This document shows, one piece after another, positions 1-8,464 of a DNA stretch of 36,853 bases. This stretch comes from an uncultured Mordavella sp. (GTDB lineage: Bacteria; Bacillota; Clostridia; Lachnospirales; Lachnospiraceae). A model generated the notes under the pieces. That model was not told the origin of the DNA, made no database searches, and saw only the letters and a program-made list of their open reading frames with translations. The DNA lies in contig CABPCP010000029.1 in the NCBI GenBank assembly GCA_902406105.1, positions 1 to 36,853 of the forward strand. Reading direction: 5' to 3'. The position numbers and the translations under genes are program-made. The stretch's first letter is position 1. Each line of letters opens with the position of its first letter.

Positions 1-22
1 TTTTAAAAAACCCCCCGGCCCC
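1..22. repeat. Partial copy of a dispersed palindromic repeat
   Basis: The first 22 bases (T-run, A-run, then CCCCCCGGCCCC) match the right half of the palindromic repeats at 1215-1273 and 7888-7946, with a small difference at the A/C junction. The rest of this copy would lie left of the window. It sits just upstream of the MFS gene's ribosome binding site. Confidence 0.6.
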
Positions 23-46
23 AATTGATATAAAGGAGGATTTATA

Positions 47-1216
47 ATGAGCCGGAGGAGGGAACAGAATCGGTACTGGATTCTTTTTGTCGCATCTGTC
101 GTGAATTTTGTTCATGGGAATCCTTACATATGGACGGTATTCCAGCCCTATGTAAAAGAAGAATTTCATTTATCAGATGCGGCGTCCAGCCAGCCGTTTA
201 CAATTATTATTGGTATTTTTGCGCTTGGAAATATGGCGGGAGGATGGATTCAGCAGAAGATAGGGGCCAAGAAGACAATTCTGGCGGGAAGTCTATTTAT
301 GTGCGCAGGATTTCTTTTGGCGGGAATCGCACCCTATAATATGCCCTGGCTGGTTTCCCTGGGATATGGAGCGATTGGAGGATTTGGATCTGGATGTGCG
401 TTTAGTATGCTGACGGCGGTGCCTCTTGCCTGGTTTCCTGAGAAGCGAGGCCTTGTGTCTGGGATTACAGTGGGAGTTGTGGGAATCTCAGGGATTGTGA
501 TGAATCCGTTTTGTGATTTCTTGCTGGCATCTTTCGGATACCGGTTCGCAATGTTGGCTACTACCGCAATCTATGCGGTTTTATGTCTGGGGGGATTTTG
601 GATTGAGGAAAATCCGCAGAACATAAAAGAAACAGCGGGAGATGGAGGAATCGAACGGACAATATCGATCAAACAATACACGACACGGGAAATGATAAAG
701 ACAAAAACTTATTATACGATCAGCCTTACAATGGCACTGGCTGTGCCGGCCTATGTCCTGGTCAATCCATTGATGAAATCTCTTGGGATGGAACGAGGAC
801 TGACAAATACAGAGGCGCTGGCTGGGGTTACGATTGCTTCTGTCGCGAATATCATCGGCAGGTTCGCGATGCCGTGGCTGTCCGATAAAGTAGGAAGAAA
901 AGCAGTGATCCGCGGGATGTACGTGGCGGCGGCCGCCGCGGTGATCGGCCTCATGGGGGCGGAAGGAGGAATCTTTGTGCTGTTGATTTCCGTAGTCTGT
1001 CTGGTTTACGGAGGCGTTGTCAGCGTATTTCCGGTAGTCGTTTCCGATCATTTTGGATTGAAATATCAGGGGATCAATTATGGCGCGGTGATGATCGGAT
1101 ATGGACTCGTATCAATCTTATGTCCGTATGTCCTGGATAATCTCGGATTGGAGATGTCGTTTTTGGCGGCAGGAATCGCATGTGCGGCAGGACTGCTTGG
1201 GACGCGGCATTTTTAA
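47..1216 (+). CDS. MFS transporter, oxalate/formate antiporter-like
   Basis: A 389-residue polytopic membrane protein of the major facilitator superfamily. It has about 11-12 hydrophobic segments and the loop motif WLSDKVGRK, the usual D-x-x-G-R signature between TM8 and TM9. The N-terminal half (NPYIWTVFQPYVKEEF, then GNMAGGW and KIGAKK) resembles the oxalate:formate antiporter (OFA) family, which exchanges small carboxylates. The substrate cannot be told from sequence. The start at 47 follows a strong AAAGGAGG site. The protein ends abruptly inside what should be the last membrane helix (ending GTRHF), exactly where a palindromic repeat begins, so the native C-terminus may have been replaced. 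No neighbour suggests its substrate. Confidence 0.8.
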   Translation: MSRRREQNRYWILFVASVVNFVHGNPYIWTVFQPYVKEEFHLSDAASSQPFTIIIGIFALGNMAGGWIQQKIGAKKTILAGSLFMCAGFLLAGIAPYNMPWLVSLGYGAIGGFGSGCAFSMLTAVPLAWFPEKRGLVSGITVGVVGISGIVMNPFCDFLLASFGYRFAMLATTAIYAVLCLGGFWIEENPQNIKETAGDGGIERTISIKQYTTREMIKTKTYYTISLTMALAVPAYVLVNPLMKSLGMERGLTNTEALAGVTIASVANIIGRFAMPWLSDKVGRKAVIRGMYVAAAAAVIGLMGAEGGIFVLLISVVCLVYGGVVSVFPVVVSDHFGLKYQGINYGAVMIGYGLVSILCPYVLDNLGLEMSFLAAGIACAAGLLGTRHF

Positions 1217-1273
1217 AAAGGGACAGGGTATTTTTAATTGGGGCCGGGGGATTTTTAAAAATCCCCCGGCCCC
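1215..1273 (+). repeat. Dispersed 59-bp palindromic repeat, copy B
   Basis: The unit is AAAAAGGGACAGGG, then TATTTTTAATT, then a perfect 34-bp palindrome with 17-bp arms (GGGGCCGGGGGATTTTT and its complement) at 1240-1273. The same unit occurs in reverse orientation at 7888-7946. The stop codon of the MFS gene (1214-1216) lies on its left edge. The GGGACAGG motif beside a palindrome resembles REP-type repeats mobilised by Y1 (RAYT) transposases; that link is inference. Confidence 0.85.
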
Positions 1274-1274
1274 A

Positions 1275-1303
1275 TTGACAATTTGCACAAAAAGGTGTAC
1301 AGT
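1275..1303 (+). promoter_or_regulatory. Sigma-A-type promoter for the SAM riboswitch-metK unit
   Basis: A consensus TTGACA (1275-1280) is followed after 17 bases by TACAGT (1298-1303, 4 of 6 matches to TATAAT). It lies about 40 bases upstream of the SAM riboswitch and directly after the palindromic repeat. Confidence 0.65.
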
Positions 1304-1340
1304 CTTATACGTACATAATAAATTTAATAAAGCAAACTTT

Positions 1341-1442
1341 CTCTTATTCAGAGCAGTGGAGATACAAAGGATCTGTGAAGCTGCGGCAACCCCCGCGAAG
1401 CGGGAAGGTGCCAACCTGAGCGAGCGATCGAACAATAAGAGG
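1341..1442 (+). ncRNA. SAM-I (S-box) riboswitch
   Basis: The conserved S-box landmarks occur in order: CTCTTATTCAGAG (P1 and kink-turn start), GTGGAGA, GGATCTGTGAAGC, CGGCAACC, a P3 hairpin, AAGGTGCCAA, and the closing P1 strand AATAAGAGGAT. Such riboswitches bind S-adenosylmethionine and stop transcription when it is plentiful. Its position before metK and just upstream of an intrinsic terminator fits feedback control of SAM synthesis. Confidence 0.95.
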
Positions 1443-1462
1443 ATTGTTTATGGTGATATAAA

Positions 1463-1490
1463 ACAGTCCGCTTATGCGGACTGTTTTTTT
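1463..1490 (+). terminator. Riboswitch-controlled intrinsic terminator
   Basis: The hairpin ACAGTCCGC / GCGGACTGT with a short loop is followed by seven T residues. It sits between the SAM-I aptamer and metK, so it is the likely expression platform. Confidence 0.9.
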
Positions 1491-1549
1491 GATCATTGCG
1501 ATCTCGGCAGAGAAAGAGTGCGGCGAGAAGAAAGGTGAGGAGAAGAATA

Positions 1550-2737
1550 ATGGAGAGACGTTTATTTACTTCGGAATCAGTAACAGAAGGCCATCCGGAT
1601 AAGATGTGCGATCAGATCTCAGATGCGATCCTGGACGCGCTGATCGAACAGGATCCTATGAGCCGTGTGGCCTGTGAGACCTGTACGACTACAGGAATGG
1701 TGCTCGTTATGGGAGAAATTACTACTCAGGCTTATGTGGACATTCAGAAGATCGTGCGGGATACGGTGCGTGAAATCGGCTATACAAGAGGGAAATTTGG
1801 CTTTGATGCGGAAACCTGCGGCGTGATCGTGGCTATCGACGAGCAATCTCCGGATATTGCCCTCGGCGTGGATAAAGCGTTGGAGGCCAAAGAAAAGAAA
1901 ATGTCGGAGGAAGAGATTGACGCGATTGGGGCCGGAGACCAGGGGATGATGTTTGGGTATGCTTCTGATGAGACGCCGGAGTTTATGCCTTATCCGATCG
2001 CTTTGGCCCAGAAGCTGGCCAGAAAGCTGGCGGAAGTCAGGAAAAATGGAACGCTGCCTTATCTGCGGCCAGATGGGAAGACCCAGGTGACGATCGAGTA
2101 TGATGAAAATGGAGCGCCGGCAAGAGTAGATACGGTAGTCCTTTCTACGCAGCATGATCCGGGGGTGTCCCAAGAGCAGATTCACCAGGATATCAAGAAA
2201 TACGTGTTTGACCCTGTGATCCCGGCAGATATGACGGATGAAAAGACCAGATATTTCATTAATCCTACGGGGCGCTTCGTGATTGGCGGACCTCACGGAG
2301 ACAGCGGTCTTACTGGCCGGAAGCTTATTGTGGATACATATGGCGGAATGGCGCGGCACGGCGGCGGCGCGTTTTCTGGAAAAGACTGTACGAAGGTAGA
2401 CCGATCCGCGGCTTACGCAGCCCGGTATGTGGCGAAAAATATTGTGGCGGCAGGACTTGCCAGGAAATGTGAGATACAGCTGTCCTATGCGATCGGTGTG
2501 GCGCATCCAACCTCGATTATGGCAGATACTGTTGGGACGGGCAGGATCTCCGATGAAAAGCTGGTAGAGATCATCCGGGAGAACTTCGACCTGAGACCGG
2601 CTGGCATTATCAAGATGCTGGATCTGCGTCGTCCGATCTATAAGCAGACTGCCGCATACGGACATTTTGGACGTACAGATCTGGACCTTCCCTGGGAGAA
2701 GACTGATAAGGCAGAATTGCTGAAGAAGTATTTATAA
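1550..2737 (+). CDS. metK: S-adenosylmethionine synthetase
   Basis: A 395-residue methionine adenosyltransferase, which makes SAM from methionine and ATP in the cytoplasm. Family signatures are present: [20 protein letters not shown] at the N-terminus, the [12 protein letters not shown] loop, [16 protein letters not shown], and [19 protein letters not shown]. Length is normal for the family. The ATG at 1550 is chosen because it begins the conserved [17 protein letters not shown] start and is preceded by a GGTGAGGAGAAG Shine-Dalgarno region; the frame is open further upstream but that stretch is not conserved. Expression should be governed by the upstream SAM-I riboswitch. Confidence 0.97.
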   Translation: MERRLFTSESVTEGHPDKMCDQISDAILDALIEQDPMSRVACETCTTTGMVLVMGEITTQAYVDIQKIVRDTVREIGYTRGKFGFDAETCGVIVAIDEQSPDIALGVDKALEAKEKKMSEEEIDAIGAGDQGMMFGYASDETPEFMPYPIALAQKLARKLAEVRKNGTLPYLRPDGKTQVTIEYDENGAPARVDTVVLSTQHDPGVSQEQIHQDIKKYVFDPVIPADMTDEKTRYFINPTGRFVIGGPHGDSGLTGRKLIVDTYGGMARHGGGAFSGKDCTKVDRSAAYAARYVAKNIVAAGLARKCEIQLSYAIGVAHPTSIMADTVGTGRISDEKLVEIIRENFDLRPAGIIKMLDLRRPIYKQTAAYGHFGRTDLDLPWEKTDKAELLKKYL

Positions 2738-2756
2738 AATTTTTATAAAAGTTTAT

Positions 2757-2779
2757 GGGCGCTTTGGTGTGAAGCGCCC
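2757..2779 (+). terminator. Hairpin after metK
   Basis: GGGCGCTT and AAGCGCCC pair perfectly around a 7-base loop just after metK. The T tract on the + strand is poor (ATATTCATG), so termination strength is uncertain. Confidence 0.5.
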
Positions 2780-2815
2780 ATATTCATGCTATACTTACTT
2801 TCGGAGGAAAGTCGC

Positions 2816-4312
2816 ATGAAACTGAGGACAAGACTGTTTATCGCTTTTTTGACGGTGATCTTGCTGCCCATTTGTCTGACGCTGCTCATGTTTTTCGCGT
2901 TTTCACGCTATCAGATGGGGGCAATCGAGAAGACTTATGGAATTGAAAATACAACAGTGGAAACCTTATCGAACTCTATGCAGGTATTATCCAGATTGAC
3001 GGAAAGATCCTATCATAATCTGGAGGCGGCCATAGAGAAAAATCCAGATGACTTGGAAGACGCCACGTATTTGGAAGATTTTAACGATAATCTTGAGAAG
3101 AAAAACTCCTATCTGCTGGTGCGCAAAGGGAATACACTTATTTATATCGGGACAGACCGGGAAAAGGCAGATCCAGTGATCTGTCAGCTTCCAGAATACC
3201 AGGATGCGGATACAAGCTCGGAAAATGGGATTTATCTTGGGGGAGAGGCTCATTCACTGGTGAAACAGATTGATTTTCTATATTCTGATAATGAAGAAGG
3301 CAGCGCCTTTATTGTGTCAGACGTAAGCGATGTGATCCCGGAAGTGGAAGAATTGTTTCTGGATACATTGCTTGGGGTGGTCTTGATCCTGGTGCTGACC
3401 GCCTCGGTGCTGATGTTCTGGATCTACCGGAGCGTAAAATTGCCGCTGAAGCGGATGCAGGTGGCGGCCAAGAATATCAAAGAAGGAAACCTGGACTTTG
3501 AGCTGAAGGCTCAGGGAGATGATGAGCTTGGCCAGTTGTGCCGGGATATGGAGGATATGCGCAGGAGACTGAAGGACAGCGCGGAAGAGAAGGTAGTGTT
3601 TGACCGGGAAAATAAAGAACTGATCAGCAACATCTCTCATGATCTGAAGACTCCGGTGACAACGATCAAAGGATACGCGGAAGGGATTATGGACGGGGTG
3701 GCGGACACGCCGGAGAAAATGGAAAAATATATCCGGACCATCTACAACAAGGCCAGCGAGATGGATCTTTTGATCAATGAATTAACACTGTATTCCAAGA
3801 TTGATACCAACAGAATCCCCTATAACTTTAATATTTTGTCTGTCAATGAATATTTCAACGACTGTGCGGAGGATCTTTCGATTGAACTGGAGTCCAAAAA
3901 CGTAGAGTTTGGATATTTTAATTATGTGACGCCGGATGTGCGGGTCATCGCGGACGCGGAACAGATGAAGCGGGTCATCCACAATATTGTTAATAATTCA
4001 TTGAAATATATGGATAAAGAAAAAGCGAAGATCAACCTGCGGATCAAAGACGTGGGAGATTTCATCCAGGTAGAACTGGAGGATAATGGCAAAGGGATCG
4101 CGGCCAAAGATCTGCCCAATATTTTCGACCGCTTTTACCGTACGGATGCTTCTCGAAATTCTTCAAAAGGCGGAAGCGGGATCGGGCTTTCGATCGTAAA
4201 GAAGATTATTGAAGAGCACGGGGGAAAGATTTGGGCGACCAGCCGTGAAAATACGGGGACGACCATGTATTTTGTACTTAGAAAATATCAGGAGGTACCG
4301 ATTCATGAGTAG
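2816..4312 (+). CDS. Sensor histidine kinase (HAMP, HisKA, HATPase)
   Basis: A 498-residue membrane sensor kinase. A first membrane helix lies at about residues 5-30, followed by an extracytoplasmic sensing region of about 150 residues, a second helix near 180-205 and a HAMP linker. The phosphoacceptor box SNISHDLKTPVTT has its His at residue 275. The ATP-binding domain shows the N box (NIVNNSLKY), G1 (DNGKGI), F box (FDRFYRTDAS) and G2 (GGSGIGLSIV). The ATG at 2816 is preferred because GGAGGAAA precedes it. The 3' end overlaps the response regulator by 8 bases, so they are partners. The signal is unknown; potassium transporter genes downstream hint at osmotic or K+ sensing. Confidence 0.92.
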   Translation: MKLRTRLFIAFLTVILLPICLTLLMFFAFSRYQMGAIEKTYGIENTTVETLSNSMQVLSRLTERSYHNLEAAIEKNPDDLEDATYLEDFNDNLEKKNSYLLVRKGNTLIYIGTDREKADPVICQLPEYQDADTSSENGIYLGGEAHSLVKQIDFLYSDNEEGSAFIVSDVSDVIPEVEELFLDTLLGVVLILVLTASVLMFWIYRSVKLPLKRMQVAAKNIKEGNLDFELKAQGDDELGQLCRDMEDMRRRLKDSAEEKVVFDRENKELISNISHDLKTPVTTIKGYAEGIMDGVADTPEKMEKYIRTIYNKASEMDLLINELTLYSKIDTNRIPYNFNILSVNEYFNDCAEDLSIELESKNVEFGYFNYVTPDVRVIADAEQMKRVIHNIVNNSLKYMDKEKAKINLRIKDVGDFIQVELEDNGKGIAAKDLPNIFDRFYRTDASRNSSKGGSGIGLSIVKKIIEEHGGKIWATSRENTGTTMYFVLRKYQEVPIHE

Positions 4313-4994
4313 GATATTGATCGTAGAAGATGAAGAAAGTATTGCGGATTTGGAAAAAGACTATCTGGAGCTGAGCGGATTTCAGGTAGAAGTCGCGAAT
4401 GACGGGGAGACGGGACTTAGAAAAGCGTTGGAAGAGGAATATGATCTGTATATTCTGGATCTCATGCTTCCGGGTATTGATGGGTTCGATATCTGCCGGC
4501 AGATTCGGGATGTAAAGAATACGCCGATCATTCTAGTATCAGCGAAAAAGGATGACATTGACAAGATTCGGGGGCTTGGCCTTGGAGCAGATGATTATAT
4601 GACAAAGCCTTTCAGTCCCAGTGAGCTTGTGGCCAGAGTGAAAGCGCATATGGCCAGATACGACCGGCTGACGGAGAGCGCGGTACCCAAGAATAAGGTC
4701 ATCGAGATCCGAGGACTTAAGATTGATACTACCGCAAGAAGAGTTTGGGTAAACAGCCAGGAAAAAACATTTACTACAAAAGAATTTGATCTGCTTACTT
4801 TTCTTGCAAGTCATCCCAATCATGTGTATACTAAGGAGGAATTGTTCCGGGAGATCTGGGATATGGAATCCATCGGGGATATTGCCACTGTCACGGTACA
4901 CATTAAAAAGATTCGGGAAAAAATTGAAGTGGATACCTCAAATCCCCAGTATATAGAGACGATCTGGGGAGTCGGATACCGATTTAAAGTATAG
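4305..4994 (+). CDS. OmpR/PhoB-family response regulator
   Basis: A 229-residue two-domain DNA-binding regulator. The receiver domain (about 1-120) has the acidic pair EDEES near the N-terminus, the phosphorylatable Asp in YILDLMLPG (residue 52) and the conserved Lys in MTKPFSP. The C-terminal winged helix carries the typical TTKEFDLLTFLASHPNHVYTKEEL...VTVHIKKIREKI...GVGYRF pattern. The ATG at 4305 has a GGAGG site and overlaps the kinase stop. It is the cognate regulator of the kinase, and its probable targets include the downstream ktr genes (inference). Confidence 0.94.
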   Translation: MSRILIVEDEESIADLEKDYLELSGFQVEVANDGETGLRKALEEEYDLYILDLMLPGIDGFDICRQIRDVKNTPIILVSAKKDDIDKIRGLGLGADDYMTKPFSPSELVARVKAHMARYDRLTESAVPKNKVIEIRGLKIDTTARRVWVNSQEKTFTTKEFDLLTFLASHPNHVYTKEELFREIWDMESIGDIATVTVHIKKIREKIEVDTSNPQYIETIWGVGYRFKV

Positions 4995-5045
4995 ATTCCA
5001 GATGGGCGGGAAATTTCCAAAATTTGGCAAAAGGAGGAGGGGGAA

Positions 5046-6425
5046 ATGAAATATAGACGTAAAAGCGTTCGGTGGAATACGATGCGGATTCTGGCGGCGG
5101 GATTCCTGGGAGTGATTCTCTTGGGCGGGGTTCTTTTGTGGCTTCCGATCAGCAATCAGCAGCCTATCGCGTTTATCGATGCGTTGTTTACATCTACATC
5201 GGCGGTATGTGTGACGGGACTTGTTACCATAACACCGCAGGTGCAATTTACTTTATTTGGGAAAATCGTTCTGCTGCTGCTGATCCAAGTGGGAGGCCTG
5301 GGAGTGGTGGCGTGTATCGCTTCTTTTTTCTTCCTGCTTAGGAAACGGATTACAGTAAAAGAGCGGATCGTTATCCAAGAAGCTTATAATATGGACCGGC
5401 TGGGCGGAATCGTAGGGATGCTTCGCAGAGTGATCGTGGGCGTCTTCCTGGTGGAAGGAGCGGGCGCGCTTTTCTACGCATTTCAGTTTGTGCCGGAATA
5501 CGGATGGATCAAAGGGCTGGGGTATTCTATTTTTCATGCGGTTTCAGCGTTTTGCAACGCAGGGATCGATGTGTTGGGAAGCACCAGCCTATCTGTCTAT
5601 TCGGCGAATCCGCTGGTCAATCTGACGACAATGGCGCTGATCGTTTTGGGCGGCCTTGGGTTCGTGGTCTGGTTTGATGTGCTGGATAATTTCCGGCGGC
5701 TGCGGAAACGCCGGAAAACGGTGGGAGCAGGGATCGCGGGTTTGAAATTACATTCTAAACTGGTGATCCTTATGACGGCAGTCCTTCTGGTTGTAGGAAC
5801 CGTAGTGATCTTTCTGATGGAATACAGGAATCCGCAGACTATGGGTGGAATGTCGACAGGCGAAAAGCTGCTGGCTTCAGCCTTTCAGTCAGTGACTACC
5901 AGGACGGCTGGATTTTTTACAATGCCCCAGGGGGAACTCTATGATGAAACAAAACTTTTCTGCAGTATCTTGATGTTTATCGGAGGCTCTCCGGCGGGAA
6001 CGGCGGGCGGAATCAAGACAACGACCATAGCGATGCTTCTGCTGAGCTGTTTGGCGGTTGTGCGCGGCGGAAAGGACATCGAATGTTTTGGCAGGAAGAT
6101 CACGTTTGAAAATTTCAGGACAGGATTTGCGGTAACAGTCCTGGCTTTTGGGATTTTTATTGGCGGGACGATGCTGATCGCGGTTTTTGAGGCGGACAGT
6201 GTGGCGTTGATCGATATCATATATGAAACTACGTCAGCCATAGGAACGGTGGGATTGACGGCGGATCTGACGCCGCATCTTGAAAGAGCAAGCCAAGTAG
6301 TCTTAATGCTTTTGATGTACACAGGGCGGATCGGACCTATTACATTAGCGCTGGTGTTTGCGGGGAAAACGGATCCGAAAGCCAGGCTGAGGGAACTGCC
6401 TGGCGAAAGAGTGATGGTTGGTTAA
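5046..6425 (+). CDS. ktrB: Potassium uptake channel subunit KtrB/TrkH
   Basis: A 459-residue membrane protein of the Trk/Ktr/HKT superfamily, which conducts K+ (often with Na+ coupling) across the cytoplasmic membrane. The four pore-loop repeats are visible: TSTSAVCVTGLVT, HAVSAFCNAGID, QSVTTRTAGFFT and ETTSAIGTVGLT, each holding the selectivity-filter glycine. Length fits KtrB. It starts after AAAGGAGGAGG, 51 bases behind the response regulator, and is followed directly by its gating partner KtrA, so a shared operon with the two-component system is likely. Confidence 0.93.
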   Translation: MKYRRKSVRWNTMRILAAGFLGVILLGGVLLWLPISNQQPIAFIDALFTSTSAVCVTGLVTITPQVQFTLFGKIVLLLLIQVGGLGVVACIASFFFLLRKRITVKERIVIQEAYNMDRLGGIVGMLRRVIVGVFLVEGAGALFYAFQFVPEYGWIKGLGYSIFHAVSAFCNAGIDVLGSTSLSVYSANPLVNLTTMALIVLGGLGFVVWFDVLDNFRRLRKRRKTVGAGIAGLKLHSKLVILMTAVLLVVGTVVIFLMEYRNPQTMGGMSTGEKLLASAFQSVTTRTAGFFTMPQGELYDETKLFCSILMFIGGSPAGTAGGIKTTTIAMLLLSCLAVVRGGKDIECFGRKITFENFRTGFAVTVLAFGIFIGGTMLIAVFEADSVALIDIIYETTSAIGTVGLTADLTPHLERASQVVLMLLMYTGRIGPITLALVFAGKTDPKARLRELPGERVMVG

Positions 6426-6438
6426 TGGAGGATATGAG

Positions 6439-7116
6439 ATGAAGAAACAGTATGCGGTATTTGGACTTGGGAGCTTTGGCGAGAGTGTCGCCATTACACT
6501 GCAGGGGCTTGGATGTGAAGTGATCGCGGTGGATAATCACATGGAACGAATCGAAGAGATTTCGAAATATGTGTCTTATGCGATGAAAGCTGATATTGAA
6601 GACCCAGAAGTGATCCGGTCTTTGGGGGCGAGAAACCTGGATGGGGTGGTTGTCGCTATTGCGGATAATATGGAGGCAAGCATTATGGCAACCCTGGTGT
6701 CAAAAGATGAAGGAGTCCCTTATGTCCTAGCAAAGGCTAAGAATGATCTTCATGCCACGGTTCTTAGAAAAATAGGGGCAGATTCGGTGATTTTCCCGGA
6801 AAAGGAAGCGGGAAGCCGGGTGGCTAGGAGTATGGTTTCGGCAAATTTCGCCGATTGGATCGCTCTTTCACCGGAATACAGTGTGATGGAGGTGGCGCTT
6901 CCAGATGCCTGGATAGGAAAATCTTTGGAAGCGCTGGACGTCAGGAAGAATCACGGAGTAAATGTGATCGGAATTCGAGAAAATGATGATGTAGAAGTAA
7001 ATCCGGAGCCCAAGAAGCCTTTAAAGCGCGATATGATACTGATCCTGGTGGGGGCGAACTCTGATCTGGAGAAATTTGCCAAATACGAAAGGAATAAGTT
7101 GGATCATGATAACTAG
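6439..7116 (+). CDS. ktrA: Potassium uptake regulatory subunit KtrA/TrkA
   Basis: A 225-residue cytoplasmic RCK protein that gates the KtrB channel. The N-terminal Rossmann fold has the nucleotide-binding motif FGLGSFGESVA and the acidic VDNHMERIEEI at the end of strand 2. The C-terminal half (about 135-220) fits the RCK_C ligand domain. The ATG at 6439 is chosen over an in-frame upstream one because GGAGG lies 8 bases before it and MKKQYAVFGLG is the family start. It overlaps the next gene by 11 bases. Confidence 0.93.
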   Translation: MKKQYAVFGLGSFGESVAITLQGLGCEVIAVDNHMERIEEISKYVSYAMKADIEDPEVIRSLGARNLDGVVVAIADNMEASIMATLVSKDEGVPYVLAKAKNDLHATVLRKIGADSVIFPEKEAGSRVARSMVSANFADWIALSPEYSVMEVALPDAWIGKSLEALDVRKNHGVNVIGIRENDDVEVNPEPKKPLKRDMILILVGANSDLEKFAKYERNKLDHDN

Positions 7117-7906
7117 TACAGCAAACGCTAAGGTAAAGCGGCTTGTTGGTCTGATGAAAAAACGAAGGCTGCGGGATCAGGAAAACGTATTTTTGACAGA
7201 AGGACCGCGGATGTTCCATGAGGCGCCGAAAAAACGGGTGCGGGAGGTTTACCTGTCGGAAGGGTTTTTAAAGAAAGAGGCCGGTGTCATAGAAGAGTTG
7301 AAGGAATGGAGAATCCCAGTGGAGATTTTGGCGGATCATGTGTTTTCCCATGTGTCGGATACACAGACGCCTCAAGGGATCTTGGCGGTGGTCGAGAGAC
7401 AGGAGGCGTCTCTGGATAAAGTGACGGGAGGAGAATGTCCGCTGATTCTTGTGCTGGATAGCCTGCAGGATCCGGGAAATCTGGGGACAGTCCTACGGAC
7501 TGGAGAAGGCGCTGGGGTAACTGGAGTAGTTTTGAGCAGTGACTGCGTGGACATTTACAATCCCAAAACAATTCGTTCCACTATGGGGTCGGTCTACCGG
7601 ATGCCGTTCTGTCGTGTGAGGGATCTGCCAGGCGCTTTAAAAGAGATGAAGCAAAAAGGCATCTGCGCGTATGCGGCGCATTTAGAAGGGCAGAACAGCT
7701 ACGACCAGGAAGACTTTACCGTTCCATGCGCATTTCTGATCGGAAATGAGGGAAATGGACTGAGAGAAGAAGTTGCTGCCGCTGCAGATTGTTGGATACG
7801 GATTCCGATGCGGGGACAGGTGGAATCCCTGAATGCCGCTGTGGCCGCGGCGGTATTAATGTTTGAAGCAAGCCGGCAGCGTCGGGTGGGGCCGGGGGAT
7901 TTTTAA
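7106..7906 (+). CDS. TrmH/SpoU-family RNA 2'-O-methyltransferase
   Basis: A 266-residue SPOUT-class methyltransferase, probably acting on 23S rRNA (RlmB/TsnR group) with SAM as donor. An N-terminal substrate-binding domain (VFLTEGPRMFHEA) precedes the knot domain with its three motifs: DSLQDPGNLGTVLRTGEGAG, LIGNEGNGL and IRIPMRGQVESLNAAVAAAV. The start overlaps ktrA by 11 bases, so it is the last gene of the ktr operon. The final residues VGPGDF and the stop codon are encoded by the dispersed palindromic repeat, so the C-terminus is altered at its tip, beyond the conserved fold. Confidence 0.9.
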   Translation: MITSTANAKVKRLVGLMKKRRLRDQENVFLTEGPRMFHEAPKKRVREVYLSEGFLKKEAGVIEELKEWRIPVEILADHVFSHVSDTQTPQGILAVVERQEASLDKVTGGECPLILVLDSLQDPGNLGTVLRTGEGAGVTGVVLSSDCVDIYNPKTIRSTMGSVYRMPFCRVRDLPGALKEMKQKGICAYAAHLEGQNSYDQEDFTVPCAFLIGNEGNGLREEVAAAADCWIRIPMRGQVESLNAAVAAAVLMFEASRQRRVGPGDF

Positions 7907-7946
7907 AAATCCCCCGGCCCGAATTAAAAATGCCCTGTCCCTTTTT
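7888..7946 (-). repeat. Dispersed 59-bp palindromic repeat, copy C
   Basis: This is the reverse-orientation copy of the repeat at 1215-1273: palindrome at 7888-7921 with one mismatch at the end, then AATTAAAAATG and CCCTGTCCCTTTTT. It supplies the last codons and the TAA (7904-7906) of the methyltransferase gene. As a strong hairpin it could also serve as a transcription terminator for the ktr operon. Confidence 0.85.
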
Positions 7947-7954
7947 GAAAAAAA

Positions 7955-7983
7955 TTGCTTTATGGCGGGAAGTATAGTAAGAT
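7955..7983 (+). promoter_or_regulatory. Possible promoter for the NfeD-SPFH pair
   Basis: TTGCTT (7955-7960) and TAAGAT (7978-7983) are 17 bases apart, 41 bases upstream of the NfeD start. The -35 match is weak. Confidence 0.35.
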
Positions 7984-8023
7984 AATGGATAAGGAATACT
8001 AATTGCGGAAAAGAGGGCTGACT

Positions 8024-8464
8024 ATGCAAACGGTATATTGGCTGGCAATCTTTGTAATACTGCTGATCATTGAGATCATTACAATGGGTCTGACGACGAT
8101 CTGGTTTGCCTTTGGCGCGCTGGCGGCGTTTCTGGCAGGGATTTTCGGGCTTGGAACGGCCGCGCAGATTGGTGTGTTCCTGGTGGTGTCGATTATTCTG
8201 CTGGCGCTCACAAGGCCGATTGCTGTCAAGTATTTTAACAAGGACAGACAAAAGACCAATGCGGAAAGCCTGATCGGCCAGCAGGGACTGGTACTGGAAG
8301 AAGTGAACACTCTAAAATCTACCGGCCTTGTGGAGGTGAACGGGCAAGAGTGGTCGGCTAAGACGGATGAACCGGATGGGCTGATCGCGAAAAATACAGT
8401 TGTGGTGATTGATGGAATCCAGGGAGTGAAACTGATTGTGAGAGAGAGGGAGGAGAAAAAATGA
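8024..8464 (+). CDS. NfeD-like membrane protein
   Basis: A 146-residue protein with two to three membrane helices in residues 5-65 (WLAIFVILLIIEIITMGLTTIW, then a second hydrophobic stretch), then a C-terminal OB-fold-like domain (about 85-145: LIGQQGLVLEEVN...GLVEVNGQEWSAKTDE). This is the short NfeD architecture that works with SPFH/flotillin proteins in membrane microdomains. The ATG at 8024 is preferred over an in-frame TTG at 8003. It overlaps the SPFH gene by 4 bases (ATGA), so they are translationally coupled. Confidence 0.88.
   Translation: MQTVYWLAIFVILLIIEIITMGLTTIWFAFGALAAFLAGIFGLGTAAQIGVFLVVSIILLALTRPIAVKYFNKDRQKTNAESLIGQQGLVLEEVNTLKSTGLVEVNGQEWSAKTDEPDGLIAKNTVVVIDGIQGVKLIVREREEKK

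Noticed and set aside
1101..1538. 145-codon + strand ORF spanning the MFS 3' end, palindromic repeat and riboswitch
   Set aside because: It would read through the riboswitch and terminator and repeats GRGIF units made by the palindrome; no support as a protein.
1619..2665. 348-codon ORF on the - strand over metK
   Set aside because: It is fully antisense to a well-conserved gene, has no recognisable domain and no ribosome site; it arises from codon bias of metK.
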